Source: Candidatus Formimonas warabiya (GTDB taxonomy: Bacteria > Bacillota > Dehalobacteriia > Dehalobacteriales > Dehalobacteriaceae). Taken from it: a DNA stretch of 64,000 nt. Position 1 is the first letter of the stretch, and each line of letters begins with the position of its first letter. The stretch spans positions 4,724,903 to 4,788,902 of the forward strand of contig NZ_CP017634.1 of NCBI RefSeq assembly GCF_002777255.1. Direction: 5' to 3'. The position numbers and the translations under genes were made by a program. This document shows positions 49,927 through 59,455 of this stretch, one piece after another. Under the pieces are notes generated by a model, which searched no databases, was not told the DNA's origin, and worked only from the letters and a program-made list of their open reading frames with translations.

Positions 49927-50718
49927 TTAGTAGCCCAGGATTTTTCTCAGGATCTTGGCCTGGTTACGGCTCACGGGAATTTCGCTCCGTTCTTTGTCTT
50001 CCAGGACTAAAAGGCAGGTGCCTTTAAAAAAGGGCAAAATTTCTTTGACCTTATCCAGGTTGACGATGAAGCTGCGGTGGGCCCGAAAGAAGTTCTTTTT
50101 ACCCAGTTTTATTTCCAGCTCTTTTAAGGTAAACCGGGTATGCATTCTTTCGCCAAATGTTTTGACAAAAACTTTTTCCCCTTCCGTATAAGCAAAATAA
50201 ATATCTTTCACATCAACTAGAATAGCTTTTTCTCCAGACTCGGCAATAATCCGGCTGCTCATTAATTCTCCCCGTTCTCCCGAAATGGCATAACTCTCCG
50301 GATTCCCTTTATCTCCGGAAGGATCCTTCCTTTCCGGTTCCTCCTCTTCTTTCTTCAGTTTGCCGTGCACTTTATCGATGGCTTTTTTTAAGCGCTGCTT
50401 GGCAATGGGTTTCATAATATAGTCCACTGCATTTACATCAAAGGCGTCCACAGCATAATTATCGTAGGCGGTGATAAAAATGACCTGGGGAGACCGGGGC
50501 AATTTGAGGAGGCTTGCGGCCAATTCCAAACCGTTAATGCCCGGAAGATTGATGTCCAGGAATAGAATATCGTACTCCAGGGCTTGAATCAGCTTCAAAG
50601 CCTCCGTGGCCCCTGCCGCTTCCCCCACAACCTCGATATCCGGAAATTGTTCCAGCAGGTAGCGCAATTCCTGTCTGGCCGGATATTCGTCATCGACAAT
50701 GAGCGTTTTCAGGATCAT
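49927..50718 (-). CDS. LytTR-family response regulator (LytR/YpdB type)
   Basis: 263 residues: receiver domain 1-120 (LKTLIVDDEYPARQEL, phospho-acceptor in DILFLDINLPGINGLELA, KPIAKQRLKKAI), acidic/Pro-rich linker of about 35 residues and a C-terminal LytTR DNA-binding domain (about 160-263: VKDIYFAYTEGEKVFVKTFGERMHTRFTLKELE...FFRAHRSFIVNLDKVKEI). ATG at 50718 behind AAAGGAGTGG. Follows the sensor kinase by 13 bases on the minus strand. Targets unknown; in other Firmicutes such pairs control autolysis, pyruvate uptake or exoproteins. Confidence 0.92.
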   Translation of the reverse strand: MILKTLIVDDEYPARQELRYLLEQFPDIEVVGEAAGATEALKLIQALEYDILFLDINLPGINGLELAASLLKLPRSPQVIFITAYDNYAVDAFDVNAVDYIMKPIAKQRLKKAIDKVHGKLKKEEEEPERKDPSGDKGNPESYAISGERGELMSSRIIAESGEKAILVDVKDIYFAYTEGEKVFVKTFGERMHTRFTLKELEIKLGKKNFFRAHRSFIVNLDKVKEILPFFKGTCLLVLEDKERSEIPVSRNQAKILRKILGY

Positions 50719-50731
50719 TAAAACCACTCCT

Positions 50732-52045
50732 TTATTCCTTCTTAGGATGAATAGGTATGATCAATTGTACACAGGTCCCTACCCCCGGTTCACTGCCGAT
50801 TTGTAAGGCGTAGGCCTCGCCATACAACCGGATCAGCCTTTCATTAACATTAGACAGCCCTACTCCGGAACCTGATCCAAACCCCGGTTCCAGGATCCGG
50901 GGCAGTATTTCCGGGCTAATTCCTACGCCGTTATCGCACACGGTAATTTCCATGACCTTTTCATCCAGCAATTGGGCGGAAATGTGGATAGTTCCTCTCC
51001 CTTCTTTGGGCGTAATACCGTGTCGGATCGCATTTTCTACTAAGGGTTGCAGAGAGAGAATGGGAATAGGGTAGGCCAGAAGACTTTTATCAATTTTTCT
51101 GACAATGCGCAGTTTATCCCTAAAACGGGCTTTCTCCAGAATCAGGTAATTGCGTACAAATTTTAGTTCCTCTTCTAAAGAGATAAAACGGTTGCCCCTT
51201 TTTAAAGAATGCCGCAAAAAGGAAGCCAGCCTGCTGATAAGCCGGCGCGCCATACCCGGTTTGGTCCGGATCAGCATGACGATGGTGTTTAAGATATTGA
51301 AAAGAAAATGAGGATTTATTTGGGCCTGAAGGGCATCCAATTGGGCTTCGGTGACTAGCTGGGCCTGATGGTCCAGTTCGGCCAGCTCGATCTGAATACT
51401 TAAAAGCTGGGCGACGCCTTGGGCCAGTTTGATCAAATAGTCCGGTACTGGGCCTTCCTGGGTTTGATAGAGTTTGAGGGTTCCGGCAACATGCTCTCCG
51501 CAGATCAAAGGCACAATGACGGCAGATTCCAGGGGACAATGGCAGTCCTTCATGCGGCAGTGAAATTCGCTTTTGTTTCTGACAATGCGTAATTCCTTTG
51601 TGGCAATGACATCACGGGTAGCCTGGGTCAAAATGGGCATTCCTACGGGATGGTGCTCACAACCGGCGCCCAGAAAGGCTAAAACCTTCTCCTGGTCCGT
51701 GATGGCAACGGCAGGAATGTCACTGATTTTTTGGATAATTTCTCCTACTTTTTGGGCCGTTTCCTCATTTAATCCCCGGCGTAATAAGGGTAAGGTTTCG
51801 CGGGCGATTTGCATCGCAGGGGGAAAAGACCTGTCATCCAGCCGGGGCTTGGCCGGCAACCGGAGCTGCCAATAAAGAATCAGCGTCATAGTGCCCAGAT
51901 AAGAGAGAAAAAAAACGAAAAGACAGGAATACCAATTTATAGGTGCCGCCAATGTGCATACGGTTCCAAGCAGCAGATGCCAGAACAGGATGCTGAAAGT
52001 AAGGCGTTTCATGGAAACCAGCACAGTGAGAATTTTCTTGATCAT
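50732..52045 (-). CDS. LytS-type sensor histidine kinase with GAF domain
   Basis: 437 residues: two N-terminal membrane helices (about 14-33 and 42-62), a GAF-like domain with Cys/His cluster (LGAGCEHHPVG, FHCRMKDCHCPLESAV) at about 95-215, the His_kinase domain with LDALQAQINPHFLFNILNTI (phospho-His about 244) and HATPase_c with LQPLVENAIRHGI and GSGVGLSNVNERL. ATG behind GGAAGG. Cys/His residues in the sensor could bind metal, haem or Fe-S. Pairs with the LytTR regulator next to it. Confidence 0.9.
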   Translation of the reverse strand: MIKKILTVLVSMKRLTFSILFWHLLLGTVCTLAAPINWYSCLFVFFLSYLGTMTLILYWQLRLPAKPRLDDRSFPPAMQIARETLPLLRRGLNEETAQKVGEIIQKISDIPAVAITDQEKVLAFLGAGCEHHPVGMPILTQATRDVIATKELRIVRNKSEFHCRMKDCHCPLESAVIVPLICGEHVAGTLKLYQTQEGPVPDYLIKLAQGVAQLLSIQIELAELDHQAQLVTEAQLDALQAQINPHFLFNILNTIVMLIRTKPGMARRLISRLASFLRHSLKRGNRFISLEEELKFVRNYLILEKARFRDKLRIVRKIDKSLLAYPIPILSLQPLVENAIRHGITPKEGRGTIHISAQLLDEKVMEITVCDNGVGISPEILPRILEPGFGSGSGVGLSNVNERLIRLYGEAYALQIGSEPGVGTCVQLIIPIHPKKE

Positions 52046-52269
52046 CTTTTAACAACCTTCCTGCAAAATAGCGCTCGTAAAAACAATAAATGGGACCCTC
52101 TATATTTTTCCTTTTCTGGGTAGAACGGGATTTATTAAAGGATAGATTCGACAGAGAGCCCGCTAACTCCTTCTGAAGAGTTTAGATAGGGCTGCACCTG
52201 CTCCTTGAATTTCCGGGCCAATTAAAATATAATTGAACCTAAACAAGATTTGGCAAAGGAGCGGGCTAA

Positions 52270-52674
52270 ATGGAATTTAATTTAAAGACCGGTCTCCGTG
52301 GGGAAATCACGGAGCAGGTAAGGGAAAATAATACGGCCCGAAGGTTTGGCAGCGGAAGCATTGATGTTTATGCGACGCCGGCCATGATCGGACTCATGGA
52401 AAAAGCAGCCTTAAGCGCTGTTGATCCCCTGCTTCCGGAAGGCTTTGCTACAGTAGGTATCGACCTGGCTGTGCAGCATCTGGCGGCAACTCCTCTAGGT
52501 ATGACGGTGAAAGCTAAAGCAGAGTTAACGGAGCTGGACGGGCGCCGTTTGGTTTTCCGGGTGGAGGCTGCCGACGAAGTAGAAAAGATTGGAGAAGGAC
52601 AGCATCAAAGGTTTATTATTCAGGTGGACAAGTTTCTGGAGAAAAGCGCCCGCAAAGGGGCCAAGAGAGAGTAA
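52270..52674 (+). CDS. FlK-like hotdog-fold thioesterase
   Basis: 134 residues. MEFNLKTGLRGEITEQVRENNTARRFGSGSIDVYATPAMIGLMEKAALSAVDPLLPEGFATVGIDLAVQHLAATPLG resembles FlK and related acyl-CoA thioesterases, with T/E/H catalytic candidates in MIGLMEKA and VQHLAATP. Cytosolic. Substrate not clear. ATG behind GCAAAGGAGC; between divergent lytS and nadA. Confidence 0.82.
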   Translation: MEFNLKTGLRGEITEQVRENNTARRFGSGSIDVYATPAMIGLMEKAALSAVDPLLPEGFATVGIDLAVQHLAATPLGMTVKAKAELTELDGRRLVFRVEAADEVEKIGEGQHQRFIIQVDKFLEKSARKGAKRE

Positions 52675-52693
52675 GGGGGGAAGCCGGACTCAA

Positions 52694-52723
52694 TTGACAT
52701 GAAGGTTCGGCTGGGGTTATAAT
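52694..52723 (+). promoter_or_regulatory. consensus sigma-A promoter of nadABC
   Basis: Perfect TTGACA (52694-52699) and TATAAT (52718-52723), 18-base spacer; 44 bases before the nadA start. No separate NiaR site was recognised. Confidence 0.75.
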
Positions 52724-52766
52724 GCTACCAAAGGCAGCATGGGAATCTGAACAGGAGGAACCAAGG

Positions 52767-53672
52767 GTGAAACAAGATGTGCAGGAACGCATCCGATACT
52801 TAAAAAAAGAGCGGAACGCATTAATTCTGGCTCATAATTATCAAGTGGATGAAGTACAGGATAGCGCTGATTTTGTAGGCGACAGTTTTGGTCTCAGCCG
52901 TCAGGCGGCGGCTGCGGATAAGGATGTCATTGTTTTTTGCGGTGTTAATTTTATGGCGGAGACGGCGGCCATTTTAGCTCCCGAGAAAACTGTTTTGCTG
53001 CCCGAAATAATGGCAGGCTGCCCGCTGGCGGATATGATTACGGCAGAAGATCTTAGGGAAGCCAAAATACAATATCCGGAAGCCGCCGTGGTCTGCTATG
53101 TGAATTCCACTGCGGAAGTGAAGGCGGAATCGGATATTTGCTGCACCTCTTCCAATGCGGTGAAAGTGGTCAACAGTCTCCCCCAAGAGGAAGTGCTTTT
53201 TGTTCCCGACGGCAATCTGGCCCATTGGGTCTCCTTAAACAGCAGGAAAAAAATCATCCCCTGGAAGGGATTCTGTCCCACCCATCATAAAATTACACTA
53301 GATGATATTGACCGGGTGCGGGAAGCCCGGCCCGGGGCTCCTGTAGCGGTCCACCCGGAATGCCACCCGGATTTGGTGGCCAAGGCTGATTTTGTAGGCA
53401 GTACCGGAGCGATTCTGGATTATGCCAGGAAAAGCGCGGCCCCGGAAATGATCATCGGTACGGAAATGGGGATTTTGCACCGGCTGGAATTGGACAATCC
53501 TGGCAAGAAGTTTTATTTATTGTCTTCCCGTTTGGTTTGTCCCAATATGAAATACACCACTTTGGAAAAGGTATTGAATTCCTTGGAAAAAATGGAGACG
53601 GTGATCCGGGTTCCCGAAGAAATCAGGAATAAAGCGAAAGTAGCCCTGGAAAGAATGCTTGCCATCGGCTAA
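52767..53672 (+). CDS. nadA: quinolinate synthase
   Basis: 301 residues, [4Fe-4S] enzyme condensing iminoaspartate and dihydroxyacetone phosphate to quinolinate. ALILAHNYQVDEVQDSADFVGDS, FCGVNFMAETAAILAPEKTVLLPE, AGCPLADM, GFCPTHHKIT, VHPECHPDLV and RLVCPNMKYTTL contain the cluster Cys residues and substrate-binding sites. GTG at 52767 behind AGGAGG. First gene of nadA-nadB-nadC. Oxygen-sensitive cluster, fitting an anaerobe. Confidence 0.96.
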   Translation: MKQDVQERIRYLKKERNALILAHNYQVDEVQDSADFVGDSFGLSRQAAAADKDVIVFCGVNFMAETAAILAPEKTVLLPEIMAGCPLADMITAEDLREAKIQYPEAAVVCYVNSTAEVKAESDICCTSSNAVKVVNSLPQEEVLFVPDGNLAHWVSLNSRKKIIPWKGFCPTHHKITLDDIDRVREARPGAPVAVHPECHPDLVAKADFVGSTGAILDYARKSAAPEMIIGTEMGILHRLELDNPGKKFYLLSSRLVCPNMKYTTLEKVLNSLEKMETVIRVPEEIRNKAKVALERMLAIG

Positions 53673-53699
53673 ATGTTTTGGTGCAACGGGGTGAATGAG

Positions 53700-55244
53700 A
53701 TGAAATATGATTTTATCGTGATTGGCGGCGGCATTGCTGGTTTAAATGCCGCCATTCGCTTGAGCAAATATGGAAAAGTACTGGTTGCCACGAAGGAACA
53801 GCTGGAGGACTGCAATACCCTTTTTGCCCAGGGAGGCATTGCGGCCAGCATGGGTTGCGACGACAGTCCTGAGCTTCATTTGCAGGATACCTTGGCAGCC
53901 GGGGACGGGCTATGTAACCGGCAAGCGGTGAAGGTGATGGTGGAAGAAGCCCCCCGCCGTATTCGAGAATTGATCGCCCTGGGCACCGTCTTCGATACGT
54001 CCGGGACTGAACTAGCCCTGACCAGGGAAGGGGCCCACAGCAGAAACCGCATCCTTCATGCCGGAGGAGATGCCACCGGCAAAATAATTTGGCAGTCCTT
54101 GGCTGCCGCCGCCGGCCGGAACAGAAACATTACCATTCAAGAGCACACCTTTGTCACTGACCTGATTGTGGTGGAGGGAACGTGCCGGGGCATTCGCGTG
54201 CTGGATCCGGTACGCCGTGAAGTAGAAGAGGTTTGGTGCCGGGCCGTATTGTTGGCGGCGGGCGGGGCGGGACGGCTCTATCCCGTAACAACCAATCCTC
54301 CTACCGCTACCGGGGACGGCATTGCCATGGCCTACCGGGGCGGGGCGGAACTTTCCGACCTGGAGTTCATACAGTTCCATCCCACTGCTCTGGCGGTGGA
54401 GCAAGCAGCCGGCTTTTTAATTTCCGAAGCCGTCCGGGGTGAAGGAGGAATTTTAAGAAACCGCCATGGAGAACGCTTTATGATGCGTTATCATCCCCTG
54501 GCGGAATTGGCCCCCCGGGATGTGGTGGCCCGGGCAATTTACCGGGAAATGATTATATCCGGGGAACGATCCGTTTATTTGGATGTGACTGAGTTTCCGG
54601 GGGGCTTTTTCGCCCGGCGGTTTCCTCAAATTCATCACCAACTCTGCCGGATTGGCATCGATGTGACCCGTGATTTGATTCCCATCGCTCCGGCGGCCCA
54701 TTATATGATGGGCGGTGTGAATACGGGCCTTTGCGGAGAAACCAGTGTTTCCGGCCTTTTTGCTGCCGGGGAAGTATCCCATACCGGGGTCCACGGAGCC
54801 AACCGTTTGGCCAGCAATTCCCTTCTGGAAGGGCTGGTGTTTAGTTCCCGGGCCGTGGAATTAATGGCGGCGGTAAAAAATAGCCCGATCCCCCATTTAT
54901 TGCCGGAGGAAAAAGAGCCCCATCATCCGAGCTACCGGTATGATCAGGAAGCGAAGAATAGGATGCAAAAATGGGTAGGTATTGTGCGAAATGGACATGA
55001 TTTAAAAAAAGCGGTGGCCTACTTTAGCAGGTTTTCCCATCTCACCGTCGGCAAAAATCCCGGTTTTCAGGACGTGGAAGAGGCAAATCTGGGCCTGGTG
55101 GCGTATTTGTGTGCCCTGTCCGCTTTACGCAGGGAAGAAAGCCGGGGCGGCCATTATCGGGAGGACTTTCCCGAGAAAAATGAAAAATGGATACGGCATA
55201 TCACGATCAGAAAAGAGGAGGCAGGAAATACCCTATGTTTATAG
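53700..55244 (+). CDS. nadB: L-aspartate oxidase
   Basis: 514-residue FAD enzyme that makes iminoaspartate, the first step of de novo NAD synthesis; uses fumarate as acceptor under anaerobic conditions. VIGGGIAGLNAAIRLS (residues 7-22), CNTLFAQGGIAASMG, HSRNRILHAGGDATG, SDLEFIQFHPTAL, HYMMGGVNT and SHTGVHGANRLASNSLLEGLVFS are diagnostic. ATG at 53700 behind GGGGTGA. It overlaps nadC by 10 bases. Confidence 0.96.
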   Translation: MKYDFIVIGGGIAGLNAAIRLSKYGKVLVATKEQLEDCNTLFAQGGIAASMGCDDSPELHLQDTLAAGDGLCNRQAVKVMVEEAPRRIRELIALGTVFDTSGTELALTREGAHSRNRILHAGGDATGKIIWQSLAAAAGRNRNITIQEHTFVTDLIVVEGTCRGIRVLDPVRREVEEVWCRAVLLAAGGAGRLYPVTTNPPTATGDGIAMAYRGGAELSDLEFIQFHPTALAVEQAAGFLISEAVRGEGGILRNRHGERFMMRYHPLAELAPRDVVARAIYREMIISGERSVYLDVTEFPGGFFARRFPQIHHQLCRIGIDVTRDLIPIAPAAHYMMGGVNTGLCGETSVSGLFAAGEVSHTGVHGANRLASNSLLEGLVFSSRAVELMAAVKNSPIPHLLPEEKEPHHPSYRYDQEAKNRMQKWVGIVRNGHDLKKAVAYFSRFSHLTVGKNPGFQDVEEANLGLVAYLCALSALRREESRGGHYREDFPEKNEKWIRHITIRKEEAGNTLCL

Positions 55245-56080
55245 AGCCTTTTTCGTTAAAAGAAGTTGTGCAGAGTGCTTTAAAAGAGGATTTAGGATCC
55301 GGTGACCTGACTTCAGCCAGTATTTTTCCTTCTACTCATTTATCCCGGGCATTTTTTTTGGTGAAAAAGGAAAGTATCTTGTGCGGGCTGCCGGTGGTAA
55401 AGGAAATTTTTCACCAATTATCCCCGGAAATCAATTTCCTGCCTCAAAAGCAAGATGGGGACAGGATTATGCCCGGCACCGTGGTAGCTGAAGTGGTTGG
55501 CCCCACCTATCTTTTATTGAGCGGGGAACGGGTCGCCTTGAATTTTTTGCAAAGATTATCGGGAATTGCCACGCTTACGGCAAAATATCTGGCCCAGGTG
55601 GAAGGTTTAGACGTGAAAATTGTGGACACCCGGAAAACTACGCCCGGTTTAAGGGTCTTGGAAAAATATGCGGTGCGCACCGGCGGAGGTACCAACCACC
55701 GCTTGGGTCTTTTTGATGCCGTCATGATTAAGGATAACCATATTAAGGCGGCAGGAGGCATCAAAGAAGCCGTCCGGCTGGTGCGGCAGAACATCCCTTT
55801 CCTGACGCCCATTGAGGTGGAAGCAGTTTCCGTGGAAGATGCTTTGGAAGCGTTGGAGGCAGGAGCCCATGTGATTATGCTGGATAATATGCCCACCGAT
55901 GAAATGGCCCGGGCGGTGCAGGCAATTGGAAAGAGAGCGGTTGTGGAGGCCTCGGGAGGGATTACCCTGGAAAGGCTGAGAGAAGTTGCGGCTACCAGGG
56001 TTGATGTAATTTCTGCAGGGGCGCTTACCCATAGTGCGCCGTCCATTGACATAAGTATGAAAATACAAGATGTTCTTTAA
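55235..56080 (+). CDS. nadC: nicotinate-nucleotide pyrophosphorylase (carboxylating)
   Basis: 281 residues, type II phosphoribosyltransferase making nicotinate mononucleotide from quinolinate and PRPP. LKEDLGSGDLTSASIF, RVALNFLQRLSGIATLTAKY, DTRKTTPGLRVLEKYAVRTGGGTNHRLGLFDAVMIKDNH and EVEAVSVEDALEALEAGAHVIMLDN are diagnostic. ATG at 55235 behind GAGGAGG. Last gene of the operon; a terminator follows. Confidence 0.96.
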   Translation: MFIEPFSLKEVVQSALKEDLGSGDLTSASIFPSTHLSRAFFLVKKESILCGLPVVKEIFHQLSPEINFLPQKQDGDRIMPGTVVAEVVGPTYLLLSGERVALNFLQRLSGIATLTAKYLAQVEGLDVKIVDTRKTTPGLRVLEKYAVRTGGGTNHRLGLFDAVMIKDNHIKAAGGIKEAVRLVRQNIPFLTPIEVEAVSVEDALEALEAGAHVIMLDNMPTDEMARAVQAIGKRAVVEASGGITLERLREVAATRVDVISAGALTHSAPSIDISMKIQDVL

Positions 56081-56135
56081 ATTGTATTTTTAATGGTTTC
56101 TGGGGTTAAAAGAACTTTAAGATAATAGGACACAG

Positions 56136-56171
56136 GCACGATAGCAAATAGGCTATTGTGCTTTTTGTTTT
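56136..56171 (+). terminator. terminator after nadC
   Basis: Stem GCACGATAGC / GCTATTGTGC with a 6-base loop, then TTTTTGTTTTT. Confidence 0.88.
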
Positions 56172-56444
56172 TGCCAACAGAAATAAAAGAAAATATTTTT
56201 CGGAAGTTTTTTATAAAAAAGGAAAATTGGAAAATGGGTCGAACTATTATAATAAACAAACATAATACTATACTGAAATTTTTTTCTTCGTTTTGATCAG
56301 TATACTATACATAAGTAACAATATTTTGAACGCGGGAGCAAGTAATCAATTCAGAGATTAAGCCAAATGGGAAAGGAGGTGGCGAGGTCAACTTATCTAG
56401 TGGTCAAAATAAGGAAGATAAATTAAAAAGGGGGACGATGGAAT
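56172..56444 (+). promoter_or_regulatory. dctP leader/promoter region
   Basis: A/T-rich 273-base stretch without a clear gene. It holds two inverted TATACTGA motifs (56269-56276 and 56297-56304) with -10-like TATACT, and a strong AAAGGAGGTGG at about 56372 followed by a 19-codon frame that ends before dctP. Likely the regulated promoter of the TRAP operon; exact start not resolved. Confidence 0.45.
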
Positions 56445-57488
56445 ATGAGAAGAAAAGGTAGACTTGTTTTAGGGATTTTTCTCTGTCTGGTGGTATTGGC
56501 TTCGTTAATTGGGATAGGTTGTGGAGCGGCAAAAAATGAGGAACCGGCTCAGGGGGGAGAAGAGCAAAAATTGACTTTGCGGTTGGCTACCCAGCATCCG
56601 GTTGAACATATGGCAACAAAATCTGCCGAAAAAATTAAGGAGAAAATTGAAAAAGAAACAAATGGACGAATTACCGTAACTGTTTACCCAGCTAATCAAT
56701 TGGGTGATTATACACAAATTTATGAAGAAATTATGCGCGGTACCATCGATATGGCTCATATTTCGGTGCCCGATCAATTTGACGCAAGGCTGTCCATTGG
56801 GTTTCTCCCTTACATAGGCAGGGATTATGCTGAGATTGAAAAGGTTTTTACCCAAGATTCTTATTTATATAATGAAGTAAGCAAAATGCATGAAAAACTG
56901 GGCGTAAAGTTTTTGGGCTATTATGGTGAAGGATTCGGGGGAATTGGATGCGCAAAAATGCCGCAGGATCCGGTCAATTTCAATGCCGATAAAGGCCTGC
57001 TGGTTCGGGTTCCTCCCATGGATGTATTCAAACTGGCCGCCGAGGACCTGGGATTCCGGACAACCACTATTCCTTATGCGGAAACTTACAGTGCCCTCCA
57101 AACAGGAGTTGCGGACGGCTGGGTGGGAGGTCCGCCCAATTTAAATTATATGTGGTTCCGGGATGTGATTAAGGTTTTTCTTCAATACAATAACAGTTTT
57201 GAAAGTACTTCCTATTTAATGAATCTGAAACTATGGAATTCTTTAAGCCCGGAAGACCAGAAAATTATTGCAGATGCTTTTGGCGAACAATGTAAAGAGA
57301 GTTTTACCCTGGCAGAACAGGAAGACAAAATGTATCGGGATAAATTAAAAGAAGAAGGAATTGAAGTCGTGGAATTCTCTCCAGATGAATTAAAAGCCAT
57401 GGCAGATCATGTGCGTGAAGTGACCTGGCCCAAGTTGACGAAGAACCTCACGGAAGAATTGGTTAACGGCCTAAAGGCATCCTATTAA
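56445..57488 (+). CDS. dctP: TRAP transporter substrate-binding lipoprotein DctP
   Basis: 347 residues. Signal peptide with lipobox IGIGC (Cys near residue 26), a Glu/Gln-rich linker, then the DctP fold: LTLRLATQHPVEHMATKSAEKIKEKIEKETNG, VYPANQLGDYTQIYEEIMRGTIDMAHIS, GLLVRVPPMDVFKLAAEDLG, and VADGWVGGPPNLNYMWFRDV. The binding-site Arg common to carboxylate-binding TRAP SBPs is expected in LLVRVPP; it appears present. Captures a solute outside the cell for DctQM. The neighbouring methyltransferases suggest a quaternary amine or betaine-type ligand, which is inference. Confidence 0.92.
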   Translation: MRRKGRLVLGIFLCLVVLASLIGIGCGAAKNEEPAQGGEEQKLTLRLATQHPVEHMATKSAEKIKEKIEKETNGRITVTVYPANQLGDYTQIYEEIMRGTIDMAHISVPDQFDARLSIGFLPYIGRDYAEIEKVFTQDSYLYNEVSKMHEKLGVKFLGYYGEGFGGIGCAKMPQDPVNFNADKGLLVRVPPMDVFKLAAEDLGFRTTTIPYAETYSALQTGVADGWVGGPPNLNYMWFRDVIKVFLQYNNSFESTSYLMNLKLWNSLSPEDQKIIADAFGEQCKESFTLAEQEDKMYRDKLKEEGIEVVEFSPDELKAMADHVREVTWPKLTKNLTEELVNGLKASY

Positions 57489-57507
57489 CTTGATTAAAAA
57501 TTCCAAC

Positions 57508-57527
57508 GGGGGGCTTTGTCCCCCCGA
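57508..57527 (+). promoter_or_regulatory. GC hairpin between dctP and dctQ
   Basis: Perfect CGGGGGG / CCCCCCG stem with a 6-base loop and no T-run. It may protect the dctP message or lower read-through, allowing more binding protein than membrane subunits. Confidence 0.55.
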
Positions 57528-57578
57528 AATACATTAATACCCTTGATGAATCCGGTCTTTTAAGGAGGTTAAGGTGAA

Positions 57579-58118
57579 ATGAATATAAACCAAGCAGGGA
57601 ATAGAAGCAACGGGATCTGGCAGGGATTACTTTATTTTCAAAAAGCAGTAATGATTGTGACCAGTATTGCCGTAACATGTATTATTTTTCTTTCAGTAAT
57701 ACTGAGATATATATTTAAAACGGATCTCTACGGGATTGAGGAAATAGTGGTGATGGTAGCATTCTGGCTTTATTTTATGGGCAGTTCTTACGGAAGCTTT
57801 GAGAAAAGTCAGATTGCAGCCGATTTACTCCATTTGTACTTAAAATCCGCCAGAAGCAAGCAAATTGCCAACCTTATTACCTCATCACTTACGACTCTTT
57901 TAGGTCTGCTGGTTAATTATTGGGCAGTTCAATTTTTTATCTGGGGTCTTCAGATGGATGCCCGGTCGGCTATCTATCGATTACCGATGGTAATTCCTCA
58001 AAGCGCTGTTCTGGTGGGTTTCACGCTGATGTCTTTATATAATGTGGTTTATTTAATTGACGATGTGAAGTGCTTTATAACTACAATCGGCCCAAAGGCT
58101 GAGAAAAAGCCGGAATAG
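57579..58118 (+). CDS. dctQ: TRAP transporter small membrane subunit DctQ
   Basis: 179 residues with four membrane helices (about 22-45, 58-80, 95-118, 140-160). VTSIAVTCIIFLSVILRYIFKTDLYGIEEIVVMVAFWLYFMGSSYGSFEKSQIAADLL is the DctQ signature. Forms the membrane complex with DctM and uses the Na+ or H+ gradient. ATG behind AAGGAGGTTAAGG. Confidence 0.92.
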   Translation: MNINQAGNRSNGIWQGLLYFQKAVMIVTSIAVTCIIFLSVILRYIFKTDLYGIEEIVVMVAFWLYFMGSSYGSFEKSQIAADLLHLYLKSARSKQIANLITSSLTTLLGLLVNYWAVQFFIWGLQMDARSAIYRLPMVIPQSAVLVGFTLMSLYNVVYLIDDVKCFITTIGPKAEKKPE

Positions 58119-58156
58119 TATTATTTTTCTTATTTAATTGAAAGGAGTGGCTAGTC

Positions 58157-59455
58157 ATGGTTGTTGGCATTGCCTTGTTGGTACTGATTATCACCCTTTT
58201 TATCGGTATTCCCATCCCTTATGCTTTTTTTGCCTCATCGGCCTATTTGATTTTTGTCCAGGGATATGATCCCGGCTTTTTACTCCCTTTTGGGTTTAGC
58301 AAAATGGGTTCTATCGTTTTATTAGCCATCCCTTTGTTTATTATGGCGGGAGGGCTGATGAACAAAGGAAGAATCGGTGAAAAGCTGGTAGAAGTAGTGG
58401 AAGTTTTTGTGGGGAGATTTAAAGGCGGATTAGGTGCAGTGATGGTGATCTCTTGCGCTATTTTTGGCGCTATTTCCGGGAGCTCATCTGCTACGATATC
58501 CTGTATCGGATCGATTATGCTGCCTAAGCTTTATGCGGCCGGTTATCCCAAAGGGCATTGTTCTGCCTTGATTGCCAGTTCAGGGGTACTGGGTATTCTG
58601 ATTCCACCAAGCATGTTGATGATTCTTTACGCCTGGATGGGAAACCAGTCTGTTTTGGCAAGTTTTTTAGCGACAGTTCTGCCTGGGCTGATGCTCATGA
58701 CCCTTTTGTCAACCGTTAATATGGTTCTTCTCAGAAAGAATCAGGAGATTCAAGTATCGGCGAATTATGATTTGAAGACTACGGTAAAATTGTTTGGACA
58801 GAAGTCATACAAAGCACTCCCGGCTTTAATGATGCCCGTGATTATTTTAGGGGGGATTTATGGAGGGATTATGACGCCTACGGAAGCGGCTGCTGTCTCC
58901 GTACTTTATTCTATTCCTGTCGGCTTTTTTATTTATAAAGGGTTAGATAAAAAAGGTTTTATGCGTAGTCTGATCGAGTCTACCACCACCACAGGTGTGA
59001 TCATGGTGATGTTGTTTTCCGTAATGATTTTGAGTCGTTTGTATACCATGGAGAATTTGCCTCAGAAAATTATCGAGCTTTTTACCGCCATTTCGTCTAA
59101 TAAAATGGTGATCATGCTCATGGTTAACCTTTTTATGATTATTATGGGAATGTTAATGGATGATGTGAGTTCGGTTCTTTTAACAACCCCCATTCTGCTT
59201 CCGGTGGTGACGCATATTGGGGTGGACCCGATTCATTTTGCCGCAATTTTAGGAGTGAACCTGGGAATGGGGAATATTACCCCTCCTTGTGCCCCGTTGT
59301 TATATTTGTCCGGGAGAATCGGAGGGGCAAAGGTCAATGAGATGTTAAAGCCTACGATGTATATGATCCTTTTTGCCTGGCTGCCTACTCTCATCGTCAC
59401 GACTCTTTTTCCCTCATTTGGGACATGGCTGCCCAATTTGGTCCTAGGCAGATAA
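58157..59455 (+). CDS. dctM: TRAP transporter large permease DctM
   Basis: 432 residues, about 11-12 membrane helices. FAISGSSSATISCIGSIMLPKLYAAGYPKGHCSALIASSGVLGILIPPSMLMILYAWMG and MTPTEAAAVSVLYSIPVGF are typical of the DctM permease that moves the solute with the cation gradient. ATG behind AAAGGAGTGG. Ends a base before the XRE-cupin gene on the other strand. Confidence 0.95.
   Translation: MVVGIALLVLIITLFIGIPIPYAFFASSAYLIFVQGYDPGFLLPFGFSKMGSIVLLAIPLFIMAGGLMNKGRIGEKLVEVVEVFVGRFKGGLGAVMVISCAIFGAISGSSSATISCIGSIMLPKLYAAGYPKGHCSALIASSGVLGILIPPSMLMILYAWMGNQSVLASFLATVLPGLMLMTLLSTVNMVLLRKNQEIQVSANYDLKTTVKLFGQKSYKALPALMMPVIILGGIYGGIMTPTEAAAVSVLYSIPVGFFIYKGLDKKGFMRSLIESTTTTGVIMVMLFSVMILSRLYTMENLPQKIIELFTAISSNKMVIMLMVNLFMIIMGMLMDDVSSVLLTTPILLPVVTHIGVDPIHFAAILGVNLGMGNITPPCAPLLYLSGRIGGAKVNEMLKPTMYMILFAWLPTLIVTTLFPSFGTWLPNLVLGR

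Noticed and set aside
52046..52269. Riboswitch or T-box before the thioesterase and nad genes
   Set aside because: No conserved riboswitch or T-box blocks found; only ordinary promoter elements before nadA.
56367..56426. 19-codon leader frame before dctP
   Set aside because: The only strong ribosome binding site lies inside it and the codons show no coding pattern; probably not a gene.
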